A DNA stretch of 37,500 nucleotides from Symbiodinium natans (GCA_905221605.1 CAJNDS010002146.1:980906-1018405), one strand, 5' to 3'. Numbered from the stretch's first letter, positions 8,731 to 18,276 are shown. The notes: generated by a model not told the origin, from the letters alone. Made by a program: numbers and translations.

Positions 8731-9152
8731 CGTGCCGGGGCTTCTGATTGGATCTAGGGTTCAGGGGGTAAAGGGTTTGAGGTGTAGGGTTTTGGTATAG
8801 GGTTTAGGGTCCCGAATCACAATGCAGGCTTAAACCTCAAAGTCCTCACACTCCGATCCCAAACTTTTGATGTGCAAACACGAACACCTGAAGTAGTTAA
8901 TGCCTACGCCTTAAGTCCGTTCGGCTTAACAAAAGCCTGTAAACAAAATCCTTGGACCCCCAAACCCTTCACCCTCAGATGATCTCCCTCATTTATCACA
9001 AGCCTTAAGTCCTAAAGCAACAAACCCTAAACCCTAAATACACCCCTAAACTCCAAAGCACAATGAGAACCAAACCTTTGACGCAACACCTTGACCCCAC
9101 ACCTGCCTCGCTGCTGCCGAAGAGGGACTCCCGCAAACGAACACCTCGACTT
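8731..9152. other. Degenerate repeats and short unique DNA, no gene called
   Basis: Decayed TTTAGGG/CCCTAAA units with unique patches. 9084-9180 is open on the plus strand but I cannot distinguish it from chance. Confidence 0.5.
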
Positions 9153-9210
9153 GGGAACCAACCAGGGTGCTTCCAGGTTCATCTGGGTGGTCATAGTAGG
9201 TAGGGTTTAG
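9153..9210. repeat. Duplicated 58-bp segment, copy 1
   Basis: Identical to 14334-14391, starting GGGAACCAACCAGGG and running into a telomere-type array in both places. The sequences upstream differ. Confidence 0.95.
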
Positions 9211-9312
9211 GGTTTAGGGTTTAGGGTTTAGGGTTTAGGGTTTAGGGTTTAGGGTTTAGGGTTTAGGGTTTAGGGTTTAGGGTTTAGGGTTTAGGGTTTA
9301 GGGTTTATGGTT
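9204..9312. repeat. Perfect TTTAGGG array
   Basis: About fifteen uninterrupted heptamers, so young or homogenised. Confidence 0.97.
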
Positions 9313-9343
9313 TCGGGCTTAGGGTTTGGGGACCCTACTTGGG

Positions 9344-9392
9344 GGTTCATGGGTGTTAAAAGTAGGGTTATAAGTACGGTAACTTAATCCTC
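9344..9392. mobile_element. Family A fragment
   Basis: Starts TACTTGGGGGTTCATGGG and continues with the inner arm AGTAGGGTTATAAGTACGG. The other half is missing. Confidence 0.6.
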
Positions 9393-10013
9393 TCAAAGCC
9401 GATAAGGGACATATCTGAAATCAATGGCCGAAATTGCCCTAAACCCTGACCCCGAAACCCTAAACCGGACCCTAAACCCTAAGCCCAGATATAGCCCAGG
9501 CTCGGAAGGGCTGGGGCTCTGAGGCCGTGCGACGCACGTCGAAGTTGGGCCTGCGACCGACAATCCTACAACCCAGCGGCTGTAGAGGTTAAGGATTAGG
9601 GTTTGGGGTTTTAGGGTTTAGGGGTTCAGGGAGACTTAGGGTTTGAGGTGGGGTTGGAGGGTTTGCAGATTTGGAACTTTGGGAGGTTTGAGGATGTAGG
9701 GATCAGCCCCTAAACCGAAAATCCCTAAAAGCCGAACCCTTACCCCTGCCATTGCCCAAAGCCCGAGGCCCTGACCAACCTTGTCCTGATGCCCTGCAGC
9801 CCTGAATCCTTAGCCCAACCATCTAGAACCCAAAACCCTCAGATGCTCTCAAGAGCTCTGGTTTACAGGCGGGGAGGGAGGGAGGCGCCAATGTTGGGGG
9901 CGGTGGGGGGGTGGGGAAGGGGATGGGAATCTTCCACTCAAAGGGCTGCATGGGCTGAGGCTCTACAAGTCTTTTTGTTTGCTGGGGTTCTCCTAAATCC
10001 TGAACCCTCCACC
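9393..10013. other. Degenerate repeat and unique patches, no confident gene
   Basis: Scattered CCCTAAA and TTTAGGG variants. The open frame at 9789-10031 (plus) is mostly Gly-rich low-complexity and repeat-derived, so it is not called. Confidence 0.5.
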
Positions 10014-10075
10014 CTACACCCTAAACCCTAAACCCTAAACCCTAAACCCTAAACCCTAAACCCTAAACCCTCAAG
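10014..10075. repeat. CCCTAAA array
   Basis: Eight near-perfect units. Confidence 0.95.
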
Positions 10076-10254
10076 CCTAAACCTTACGTTGTCCGTGGTG
10101 GGGGGGACTTACTTGTGGGCGGAGTTTACTCTTTGGGGCCGGTTAGGTGTTTGGGCTCAAACCCCAAACCCTAATCCCTGAACCCTAAACCCCCAAACCT
10201 ACACCCTAAACCCTACACCCTAAACCCTAAACCCTAAACCCTAAACCCAGTTTA

Positions 10255-10366
10255 GGGATTTCAGGGCTTTCCGGCTTTTTGGGGCGCTCTTCGGCCTCCC
10301 GTAGTCGATGCTCTCTAGGCTCACGCCGCAAGGGATGTTGCCTGTGCTCTTTTTGAGGGAACCCGG
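10255..10366 (-). CDS. Exon-like island, minus strand
   Basis: The open frame reads PGSLKKSTGNIPCGVSLESI, then DYGRPKSAPKSRKA. It is Ser/Lys-rich and fills the gap between a CCCTAAA array and a TTTAGGG array. Unknown. Confidence 0.35.
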
Positions 10367-10384
10367 AACTTGAACTCTGAGGGT

Positions 10385-10452
10385 TTAGGGTCTAGGGTTT
10401 AGGGTTTAGGGTTTAGGGTGTAGGGTGTAGGGTGTAGGGTTCAGGGTTTGCT
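10385..10452. repeat. TTTAGGG array
   Basis: TTTAGGG units grading into TGTAGGG units. Confidence 0.95.
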
Positions 10453-10854
10453 AATTTAGGGTGTCGGATTTAAGGTTTCGCGACAAGAAACAAGTCTGTG
10501 CCTGGAGCCCACAAGCCCTAAATCCAAAAAGCCCTAACTGCCTTGACTCCTGAAAACCCAACACCACCACCAAAGACCAAAAGCCCTAGAACACTAAAAA
10601 CAAAGCAAAATCCCAAAGCTCGCCCCAAATCCAAAAAATGTGAGTGTCTCATGTGTATATGTGTATATGTAATGTGCGTTTCTTCCATCCCATCTTCCAA
10701 AACAAGCATTCTACCCTGAACCCTAAACCCTAGGCACATTTCGGGTGGGTAGCTTCCAGAATGGGCATTTCCCAAAAGAGGGTACCCGAACATGATCCAA
10801 CGCTGGAATCCGAATTCTAGGAACAACCAAAAAGATTGCAACCCCATGTTCAGA

Positions 10855-10960
10855 GGGTTTGGGGTTTAGGGTTTAGACTTTAGGGCTCAGGGTTTAGGGT
10901 TTAGGCTTACCCTAAACCCTAAACCCTAACCCTAAACCCTAAACCCTAAACCCTAAATTT
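10855..10960. repeat. Inward-facing telomere-type arrays
   Basis: TTTAGGG and variants (10857-10908) switch at about 10909 to seven CCCTAAA units. The order (TTTAGGG)n(CCCTAAA)n is that of two chromosome ends joined head to head. Confidence 0.85.
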
Positions 10961-11031
10961 AACATGGGTAGGCCCCGCATGGCCCTTGCCATAATCGCGA
11001 GGTATAGCTGCATCCTAACCCCCGGAGCACC

Positions 11032-11103
11032 CCATGGCCCTTGGGCAACGAGTTCTTCATCGAGAACTGGGAAGGAGGCACCTTATATCAGAGTCTAGAA
11101 GTT
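11032..11103 (+). CDS. Exon-like island, plus strand
   Basis: The frame reads PLGNEFFIENWEGGTLYQS. It remains open into downstream repeats, where the translation becomes repeat-derived (LNPKP). The true end is unknown. Confidence 0.3.
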
Positions 11104-11251
11104 AGGGCCAAGACCCAAAAAACCCTAAACCCTTTAGGGAGTCTTGAGGGTTTAGGGATTAAGGATTATGTACGGCACCTTATTCCCGAGCTCCCAAAAC
11201 CCCAAACCCTAAACCCCAAACCCGAAACTCCAAACCCTAAACCCGAAAGAG

Positions 11252-11335
11252 TTTTCCCCAAGTCAAGTCCCAGAAGCCGAGGGCATCGGCCATCTGCTGG
11301 ATGTCCCCCTCACACCAGATCGACGCGGTTACGTC
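11252..11335 (-). CDS. Exon-like island, minus strand
   Basis: The frame DVTASIWCEGDIQQMADALG, then FWDLTWGK, is acidic and Trp-containing. It immediately abuts the TTGAGGG array on its 5' side. Confidence 0.35.
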
Positions 11336-11336
11336 G

Positions 11337-11353
11337 GGTTTGGGGGTTGGGGT

Positions 11354-11427
<74 letters not shown>

Positions 11428-11444
11428 GGTGAGGGTTGAGGAGT

Positions 11445-11532
<88 letters not shown>

Positions 11533-11535
11533 GGT
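11337..11535. repeat. TTGAGGG array
   Basis: About 27 units of the single-base variant TTGAGGG, nearly perfectly homogeneous, then four TTTAGGG units. One unit is shortened and one carries an insertion near 11429-11445. Confidence 0.97.
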
Positions 11536-11749
11536 TTAGGGTTTAGGGTTTAGGGTTTAGCGCTAAGCTGCAGTGACGAAGTGCACTCTGGGCCCTAGAA
11601 ACCCTTAACCCTTTTTCACATATATCCTCAAGTCGAAAACTTGCTTAGACCGTGGCATCTTTTTCTACAGTAGATGTCTTTGGGGCTGTGTTTCGGTCCC
11701 TCTTGCAGCTTGGCCCTTTTTTGGGTTTAGGATTTAGGGCTCAGGGTTG

Positions 11750-11833
11750 CTACTGCCGCTCCCACCAATGCTGTGGTATGACAACGACTACCACAATCCT
11801 ACCGTGAGGGCCGCCACGCATATTCAGCTGTAA
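11750..11833 (+). CDS. Exon-like island, plus strand
   Basis: The open frame reads LLPLPPMLWYDNDYHNPT, then VRAATHIQL and TAA. Unknown. Confidence 0.3.
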   Translation, partial: LLPLPPMLWYDNDYHNPTVRAATHIQL

Positions 11834-12004
11834 ACCCTGAGCCCTAAACCCTGCGCACCCTAAACTCTGCACTGCGCCCTAAACCGAAGCCCTGAACACC
11901 CTCAAAACCATGAACACCTGTAAAAACCCACAAACACCAAACAGAAGTCAACACACCCAAGCACCCACATAAAATGCCTAAACTAGACACCTTGAACCCT
12001 AAAC

Positions 12005-12070
12005 CTTAAACCCTAAACCCTAAACCCTAAACCCTAAACCCTAAACCCCAAACCCCAAACCCTAAACCCT
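12005..12070. repeat. CCCTAAA array
   Basis: About nine units. Confidence 0.95.
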
Positions 12071-12142
12071 AGCCTTCAGCGTGGGCGTCAGGGCCGGGCT
12101 CCGAGCACCCATGGGCGGCGACTTCAGAAGTGCCATGGCCAT
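12070..12142 (-). CDS. Exon-like island, minus strand
   Basis: The frame starts MAMALLKSPPMGARSPAL with GC-rich third positions. The complementary frame is open too, so the strand is uncertain. Confidence 0.25.
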
Positions 12143-12154
12143 GGCGCCCACCAG

Positions 12155-12255
12155 GGGTTTAGGGTTTAGGGTTTAGGGTTTAGGGTTTGGGGTTTAGGGT
12201 TTAGGGTTTAGGGTTTAGGGTTTAGGGTTTAGGGCTTAGGGTTTCGGGCTTAGGG
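12155..12255. repeat. TTTAGGG array
   Basis: About 13 units with one TTTGGGG and terminal degenerate units. Confidence 0.95.
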
Positions 12256-12764
12256 TGCAGGGGTTTAGGGTGGAGGGCTTTTTTGGGGTTCAGGGCTTGT
12301 TTGGTTTAGGGTTTCGGACCCTACGCGCAGAACACGATGTGAAAGCTATCCAGCTTGGCTTTCAAGGCGCCAGCTCCAACCAAATGCAGCCAAAAAAGTC
12401 AACACACAAAACAACCCTAAACCCAAAACCCAAAACCCAAAACCCTAAACCCTAACCACATAAACACCCCAATGCCTAAGCTAAACACCTTAAACCCTAA
12501 ACCCTAAACTCTACGCCCCAAACCCTAAACCCTTTAAGGACTTCGGGCTTCCCAAGGACCCCAACACCCCTTGAATAAGGACTCTTCCTTAAAATGCCAC
12601 GGTTTAGGGTTTATGGTTCATGGTTTAGGGTTCCTTATGTGGTTGAAGGAAGCGTCCTTCATTAGGGGGTAGTGGAGTCTCTGGGCTGTTGCCGCTGGGG
12701 GGGGGGGATTGGGTTTTGGGTTGAAGGGGCTCAGGCTTTGGCCCTCAACCCCACACCCTCAACT

Positions 12765-12851
12765 TGGGATGTTTTTTACCTTATACTAACAGCCTTTAAT
12801 AGGGATTCTTTTAGAATCCCTGTGAACGACTGCGAGTATAGGGGGAACACC
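12765..12851. mobile_element. Palindromic element, family B, copy 1
   Basis: The left TATACTAACAGCCTTTAATA and the right arm ending GTATAGGGGGAACACC pair imperfectly. Family B (consensus TGGGATGTTCCCCCTTATAC) recurs at 17421, 33970, 34340 and in fragments at 30414 and 34271. Confidence 0.75.
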
Positions 12852-12989
12852 CTAATTAACCCTAAACCCTAAACCCTAAACCCTAAACCCTGAATCCTAG
12901 GGTTTAGGACATACGTAGGCGCCTAGGATCGGGGAGCTATTGGGGTAGTTGTTGGGTTTACGGCTCGAAGGTCGAGGTGTGGCTTTCCA

Positions 12990-13090
12990 TGGGTTTAGGG
13001 TTTAGGGTTTAGGGTTTAGGGTTTAGGGTTTAGGGATTAAGGCTTAGGGTTTAGGGTTTAGGGCTTAGGGTTTAGGGTTTAGGGTTTAGC
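12990..13090. repeat. TTTAGGG array
   Basis: Fourteen units, two of them TTAAGG(C) variants. Confidence 0.95.
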
Positions 13091-13130
13091 AGCACTGCAC
13101 ACTACAAAGTCCGACGTTCGCAGGCCTGAA

Positions 13131-13246
13131 TACTTGAAGGTTCATGGGTGCCAGAAGTTATAGTTATCAGTAGAGCTGTAAGTATCCGAAATAGGGTTCT
13201 AAGTAGCCTATAACCCCACCTATAACTACCCATGAGCCTCCAAGTA
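13131..13246. mobile_element. Fold-back element, family A, shortened copy
   Basis: Ends TACTTGAAGGTTCATGGG and CCCATGAGCCTCCAAGTA. The internal arm is reduced to about 80 bp. Confidence 0.75.
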
Positions 13247-13767
13247 CTCAGAGTCCAGGGCTAGCTGCCGTTCTCCCGTTCTGATTTCGACCCCAAGTTA
13301 CCCTAAACCTTCGAGCTGTTTCGACTTAGGGCTCTCTGTGTGGGTGGGTTCAGACGGGGTGTACGGAATTCAGTCGTCTCTCATGGCACTCCGGCTCTGG
13401 AAGAAGACTTCTGGATCTGCGGTTTAGGGTTTAGGGTTTGGGGTTTGGGGTTTGGGGATTTATTAGGGTTTAGGGCTCCAAAACATCAGGGCCGACCATT
13501 TTCTCAATTCTGGATGCATCCTCGTAGGGCCTCGGAGCTCGGGAACCCCAACCCCTAAAACCCGTGGCCGGCAAATACTGCCGAGCCGCAGCGTGCACAG
13601 ATCTAAAACCTACAGACAGCGTGGCGCGCTGCCCTGTCACGCGCAGCGCATGTCGTGGCCCTTAGAGTTTAGGATGTCGTAGGGTTTGCTATACTCCCCT
13701 TAGAACATTCAAAAAAGGATGTTTACTACTCCCTTGGGTTGTGTAAAAATAAAAATAAAACAATTCC

Positions 13768-13782
13768 GGGGGGGGGGGGGGG
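13768..13782. repeat. G15 run
   Basis: Fifteen G directly before telomere-type units. It follows an A-rich tract (AAAAATAAAAATAAAA). Confidence 0.95.
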
Positions 13783-13830
13783 CGTTTAGGGTTTAGGGTT
13801 TCGGGTTTAGGGTTTAGGGAGCTAGTCATT

Positions 13831-13930
13831 ACAAACCCAAGGCGCCTTCAGCGCGTGCTGAAGCAAAGGCAGAGTCTTCCCAAAAACAACAAGGAGCGCG
13901 GTGCCTGGTGCCAGGGACAGTTTGAACCCC
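13831..13930 (+). CDS. Exon-like island, plus strand, basic
   Basis: The frame reads NPRRLQRVLKQRQSLPKNNK, then ERGAWCQGQFEP. A second plus frame is also open, so this is tentative. Confidence 0.3.
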
Positions 13931-13972
13931 AAACCCTTAAGCTCTTCCGACCCTTTGGGTTTTGGGTTTCGG

Positions 13973-14093
13973 GTTTAGGGTTAGGTTTAGGGTTTAGGGT
14001 TTAGGGTTTAGGGTTTAGGGTTTAGGGTTTAGGGTTTAGGGTTTAGGGTTTAGGGTTTCGGGTTTAGGGTTTAGGGTTTAGGGTTTAGGGCGA
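13973..14093. repeat. TTTAGGG array
   Basis: About 16 units with one TTTCGGG. Confidence 0.97.
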
Positions 14094-14114
14094 AGCCCTA
14101 AAAAAACCCTGCAG

Positions 14115-14167
14115 CCGTGGTTCTGAATCACACAACCCAGATCGACGACCTCCAAGACCCTGAAAAG
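14115..14167 (+). CDS. Exon-like island, plus strand
   Basis: After a possible CCCTGCAG acceptor the frame reads AVVLNHTTQIDDLQDPEK and then meets a GTGGTC donor. If not spliced, it stays open to about 14230. Confidence 0.35.
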
Positions 14168-14261
14168 GTGGTCACGGGCTTTAGGGACCAAGGACTCATA
14201 GGCTTCAGGAATCACGTTCCTAACCCTGAACCCTAAACCCTAAACCCTAAACCCGAAGGCA

Positions 14262-14357
14262 TTCAGCGTGTCCTCGGCCACAGTGGGTAGTGCGCAGACA
14301 GCTCGGGCCAGTGGTAGTGAGCAGTCAGAAGCAGGGAACCAACCAGGGTGCTTCCAG
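14262..14357 (+). CDS. Exon-like island, plus strand, Ser/Ala-rich
   Basis: A 32-codon frame FSVSSATVGSAQTARASG, then SEQSEAGNQPGCFQ, ends before GTTCAT. Its last 24 bases lie in the 58-bp segment duplicated at 9153. It could belong with the island at 14115. Confidence 0.35.
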
Positions 14358-14391
14358 GTTCATCTGGGTGGTCATAGTAGGTAGGGTTTAG
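14334..14391. repeat. Duplicated 58-bp segment, copy 2
   Basis: Identical to 9153-9210. It overlaps the 3' end of an exon-like frame and enters the telomere-type array. Confidence 0.95.
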
Positions 14392-14535
14392 GGTTTAGGG
14401 TTTAGGGTTTAGGGTTTAGGGTTTAGGGCTTAGGGTTTAGGGTTTAGGGCTTAGGGTTTAGGGTTTAGGGCTTAGGGCTTAGGGTTTATGGTTTAGGTCA
14501 GGGTTTAGGGTTTAGTGCTTAGAGTTTAGGGTTTG
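14383..14535. repeat. TTTAGGG/CTTAGGG array
   Basis: About 20 units. CTTAGGG variants recur at intervals, suggesting higher-order duplication. Confidence 0.95.
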
Positions 14536-14536
14536 G

Positions 14537-14620
14537 GGTACTTACAAGTAGGGTGATAAGTAGCCTAAATAGGTTATAAGCATGTTGCCATAACCATAAC
14601 CCTACTTATAAATACCTCAC
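14537..14620. mobile_element. Family A relic
   Basis: GTACTTACAAGTAGGGTGAT and ATAACCCTACTTATAAATAC are inner-arm fragments. The termini are missing. Confidence 0.5.
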
Positions 14621-15189
14621 AGGTAGGCAAGAAACGAAATCATACTTCCAACTTCCACAAGGCCCGGTTCGGGAGACTCTCGTAGCGCGTCTTGCGGGAA
14701 GCCCTTCTCGAAAGCAGCTGTAAGTATTTCTTGCTAGGCTACTAAATGCTTAAAACTGGTGAGTGTGTTAGCGTACATCTAGACAGGCCAATCTCAACGT
14801 CAGTTCGAGCACGCAATAACGAAAATTATGCATAAACACGACCGGCTAAAGTACTGCTCAAGGACAGCGTAGTGAACCTTCTCTGTCATCATACAGCTCT
14901 GCTGATGTTGGTTCTGCGCCAGTCAGGAGTCGTAGGCATGACAGAGTTTAGGGTTTAGGGTTTAGGGTTTAGGGTTTGAGGTTTAGGAACGTTCAGGCCA
15001 ATCGGCCGTCTTGCATAGTACAAAGGGCTTCCGGCATCGTCATCCTCTACCAACATTGGGCGAACCTCGGCGCAGGAACGAGCACTTTAAATGATGTCCT
15101 ACAACGGGTCACAGCCCGGATGAAACACGTCGCACTTGGTGGCGATTCGAGGCGAAATGAGCAGCTCAGAACTTAACTGCGCAGGCATG
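14621..15189. other. Unique sequence, 3' flank of the Gly/Thr gene
   Basis: Only four TTTAGGG units (14946-14978). I see no convincing gene. A minus-strand frame ending FHPGCDPL (stop at 15099) is open across 15099-15180, one frame off the neighbouring repeat gene, and might be an alternative C-terminus. Confidence 0.4.
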
Positions 15190-15989
15190 TCATCGGGGTG
15201 GACCAGAGCTGCTGCCAGATCCCGTTCCAGTGCCGGAAGACGTGCCCGAAGACGTGCCGGAACTGGAGCCTGTGCCCGTGCCAGAGGAGCCACTTCCCGT
15301 GCCGGTTCCCCCACTTCCCGAGCTGCCGGTTCCAGAGCTCCCCGAACCAGTTCCCGAGGTCCCGGTACCCGTTCCCGAGGTCCCTGAACCAGTACCCGTG
15401 CCCGAGCTCCCGGTACCGGAGCCCGTGCCCGAGGTTCCAGTAGCAGAACCGGTCCCTGAGCTCCCGGTACCGGTTCCGGTCCCTGAGCTCCCGGTACCGG
15501 TACCCGTTCCCGAGCTCCCGGTACCCGTACCCGTTCCCGAGCTCCCGGTACCTGTACCGGTACCGGTCCCTGAGCTCCCGGTGCCGGTGCCCGTCCCTGA
15601 GTCAGGTCCGGTTCCAGTTCCGGTATCGGGTCCGGTTCCAGTTCCGGTATCTGGTCCGTTCGTCGGGGTGCCGTGAGAGAAGCAGGCCGTCGGACAAACC
15701 TCAATCAGGAAGTCTCGCGTGTCCTCAGCTGATGACACCCCCAGTGCAATGATGGCGATGAGCGTGGCACCCCAAACCCCCTAAACCCTGAACCCTCACG
15801 CCCTACACCCTAACGCCCTACACTCTGACCAGCAGCAAAGACTTGGTGTCTAGGGCTGCTTTGGGCCAGGGGATGTGCTCTTCTCTTTCGGGGCCTGGGC
15901 CTTATGCTTGGTTCGCACCGTAAGAAAACCCTGACAACATACAGTCCTAAAATCAAAATGATATGCACGGTGGCTGTTCGTAGCTTCAT
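15190..15989 (-). CDS. Probable secreted Gly/Thr/Ser-repeat protein
   Basis: The main exon (15780-15190, 197 codons including the stop) begins with a hydrophobic stretch ATLIAIIALGVSSA, followed by EDTRDF, typical of a signal peptide and cleavage site, then CPTACFSHG. About 140 residues of TGTGTGSSG-type repeats follow and the frame ends SSSGPPR. No ATG lies in this exon. An ATG at 15989 (MKLRTAT) joins it in phase if a 188-nt GT-AG intron is removed, completing a classical signal peptide. The acceptor is the TTTAG of a telomere-type unit. Low-complexity secreted proteins like this can be cell-wall, mucilage or adhesion components; that is inference. The opposite strand is also open through the repeat (PVPVPELPV repeats), but it has no signal sequence. 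Confidence 0.5.
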
Positions 15990-16423
15990 GGCCTCTTTGC
16001 CACCTCTTGGTCGCAGCTTCCCTACCCAACAAGGTGCATCCGACTGGGAGAACATTCTCAAGTGTTAACAAGCCGCACGCGTGCGCATACGCCCGCACGA
16101 CAGAAATACATGCACAGCACTAAAGCCTGATCGAAACCACCCCATATACTCCGAATCCGCCAACCTCAGAACGTCAAAACGCAAATCATACCATGTGAGG
16201 TGCAACGTCTACTCCACCCAATGCGAAATTGAGCTCTGGTGGTGCTATCAGAAAAAAGCCAGAGCCATGGCCCCGAACTAGCAGAACAGAGTGCGCACGA
16301 ATGCTCAGTAGGGCCGCGGGGCAGGCGTCCAGCTACAGCACGTGTCGGGACAGAAGAAGCTCAACCTAGGCCAGGCGAAGCAAAAGAACGTTCTGGTACT
16401 AGATTAGGGTTTGCGGATACCCT
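15990..16423. other. Unique flank, no gene called
   Basis: Open frames here overlap on both strands and none has splice support. Confidence 0.4.
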
Positions 16424-16424
16424 C

Positions 16425-16465
16425 AACCCTAAACCCTAAACCCTAAACCCTAAACCCTAAACCCG
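16425..16465. repeat. CCCTAAA array
   Basis: Five to six units. Confidence 0.9.
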
Positions 16466-16579
16466 ACCCAGTGGTACTTCCCGACTTCCCGACCCTTGTT
16501 TTGTCAACTCTCGTCATGGTAATGGGACATGGGGACATGGCAAAGCAGTCCAAAGAGAGATCGGCAGCGTTCACTCCGA

Positions 16580-16832
16580 GACCCGGGAGTAACCTAGGAA
16601 TAAGAATGGTGCCCTTTTTGGTAGGGTTTAGGGTTTAGGGTTTAGGGTTTAGGGTTTAGGGTTTAGGGTTTAGGGTTTAGGGTTTAGGGTTTAGGGTTTA
16701 GGGTTTAGGGTTTCGGGTTTCGGGTTTCGGGTTTCGGGTTTCGGGTTTCGGGTTTAGGGTTTAGGTTCCAGGGATTATAAGGGAACCCCAACCCTAAAAC
16801 AAGGAAAAAAGGGCCTACTCACGGTCCTAGAC
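16580..16832. mobile_element. Family F element split by a telomere-type array
   Basis: The left half contains AACCTAGGAATAAGAATGG, then GTGCCCTTTTTGGT. The right half contains AAGGAAAAAAGGGCCTACTC. The halves are apposed in the related copy at 35095-35180, but here they are separated by about 140 bp: thirteen TTTAGGG, six TTTCGGG (16710-16751) and two TTTAGGG units. Confidence 0.65.
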
Positions 16833-17058
16833 TCTTACACCGCCACCCTTCTACATGCACCGAAACATGAATTACAAACATTGAGACCAAAACCAGTAAA
16901 TTCACCAACACCAAAAGTTCCAGTACATCCAGCAAGTACCAAATATGAATTAAAATCTAAGAATTATGCCAAAATAAATGAACGCGTTCATGATAAAAGA
17001 TCATATTATTATGCCAAGACAACCCCAAAGTTCAAAACCAAGTCGCAACAAGCCTCCC
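16833..17058. other. AT-rich unique sequence, no gene called
   Basis: Lower GC than the surroundings. The open frame at 16881-17078 has low-complexity Lys/Tyr content and no splice support. Confidence 0.4.
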
Positions 17059-17155
17059 TGATTCTTAGTAGGGAATGAGGGAATGAGGGCCCTTGGCGTA
17101 CCCTTTAATGGATTATATAGGGTACCCCATTCCCTCATTCCCTACTAAGAACCAG
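17059..17155. mobile_element. Palindromic element, family C, copy 1
   Basis: Ends TGATTCTTAGTAGGGAATG and CATTCCCTACTAAGAACCA, with inner arms GGGTACCCCATTCC and GGCGTACCC. A second copy lies at 35734-35838. Confidence 0.85.
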
Positions 17156-17420
17156 CCAGACACGCAAGCCACTGGGGCTTCTGTTTCCCTCAATCTTGTA
17201 ACATAAGGACGCGTCGAGCAGAACCTGAACCGTCCAGTTTAGGGTTTTGGGCTTGCTAGGGGTTGATTTGGGAATTTGGGGTTGGGGGGTTGTGTTTTCA
17301 GAGGGCATTTGAAAGTGGCACGCAATGACCTGTGCAATCGTCGACGCTGCCACCGCGGTGCCACGAAAACACGTCGCACATGCATACATTTTTTAACAGT
17401 CCAGGGTTTAGGGCATACAG

Positions 17421-17523
17421 GTTGGGATGGTGCCCCTTCTACTAACAGTCCTTTATAGGGAATATAGCACCCCTATGAAAAATCCCTATTAAGGACTGTT
17501 AGTAGAAGGGGGAACATCCCAAC
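17421..17523. mobile_element. Palindromic element, family B, copy 2
   Basis: Inverted ends GTTGGGATGGTGCCCCTTCT and GGGGGAACATCCCAAC. The arms ACTAACAGTCCTTTATAGGG and CCCTATTAAGGACTGTTAGT pair. Confidence 0.9.
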
Positions 17524-17959
17524 ATACAGGACAAACCGAACAGCCATGAGGCCCCTGGAATGGGTGCTGCGATTCACCTGAGCTGACAGCAGGCGATGGC
17601 AGTTTCTGAGAGAACCAATAGCCCTCAACAAAGAATCTGGAGGTTCTACCTTGGACCCTTACGGTTGTACCCTTGGGTTTCGGGGGTCCCTTTCTAAGGA
17701 TCCCCAAGGGAATATTAGGGTCATATTGGGGGTATACTAAGGGGAACCTTTAGGGGTACGAGCCCCCATCCCTTGAAAGAAAAGGCCGGCACCCTAAACC
17801 CTAAACCCTAAACCTTATCCCTAAACCTCATCGGGTTTGTGGTTCATTCCCTACCTAAGGGGTACTGGTAAGCCTAGACCGCCTATGGAGTGAGGCCGCA
17901 GGACGGAGGTTCAGGGTTGGTAAGGTTGGGGTTTAGGATTCAGGGCTTAGGGTCTCATA
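17524..17959. other. Unique and degenerate repeat sequence, no gene called
   Basis: Short CCCTAAA block at 17791-17815. The minus frame at 17489-17707 overlaps a family B element and is therefore not called. Confidence 0.4.
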
Positions 17960-18079
17960 AACTCCAAAAAGTTGGAACAATCTTCTCCCCATATCCCAGG
18001 AGGTATACTAACGGGAATCCCAGCTCTAATCATCCCGATGCCATGTTCCAACTTTCTGGAGTTAGTGTATACCCTACTT
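17960..18079. mobile_element. Inverted-repeat element, family D, copy 1
   Basis: Inverted ends ACTCCAAAAAGTTGGAAC and GTTCCAACTTTCTGGAGT, followed by GTATACCCTACTTGGAGG, which resembles the family A terminus. A second copy is at 30740-30860. Confidence 0.85.
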
Positions 18080-18276
18080 GGAGGCTTCTTGTTGACTTAG
18101 CAAATCGACACTCGCATCCCCTAGAAACCCTTCAATAGTCCCCGTGTTGTAGTCGAAGTGAGCTGAAACCCTTAACCCTATATCAAAAAAGTAGACTATA
18201 GACCCGAAACCCTGAAGCATCCGCCCCACGCAATGTTTTTTTTTTTTTACAAGGTCGTCATAGGGAACCCTAAGCC

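Noticed and set aside
15230-15676. Plus-strand Pro-Val-Glu repeat protein
   Set aside because: Open only because it is the complement of the Gly/Thr repeats; it lacks a signal sequence or any flanking exon, while the minus strand has both.
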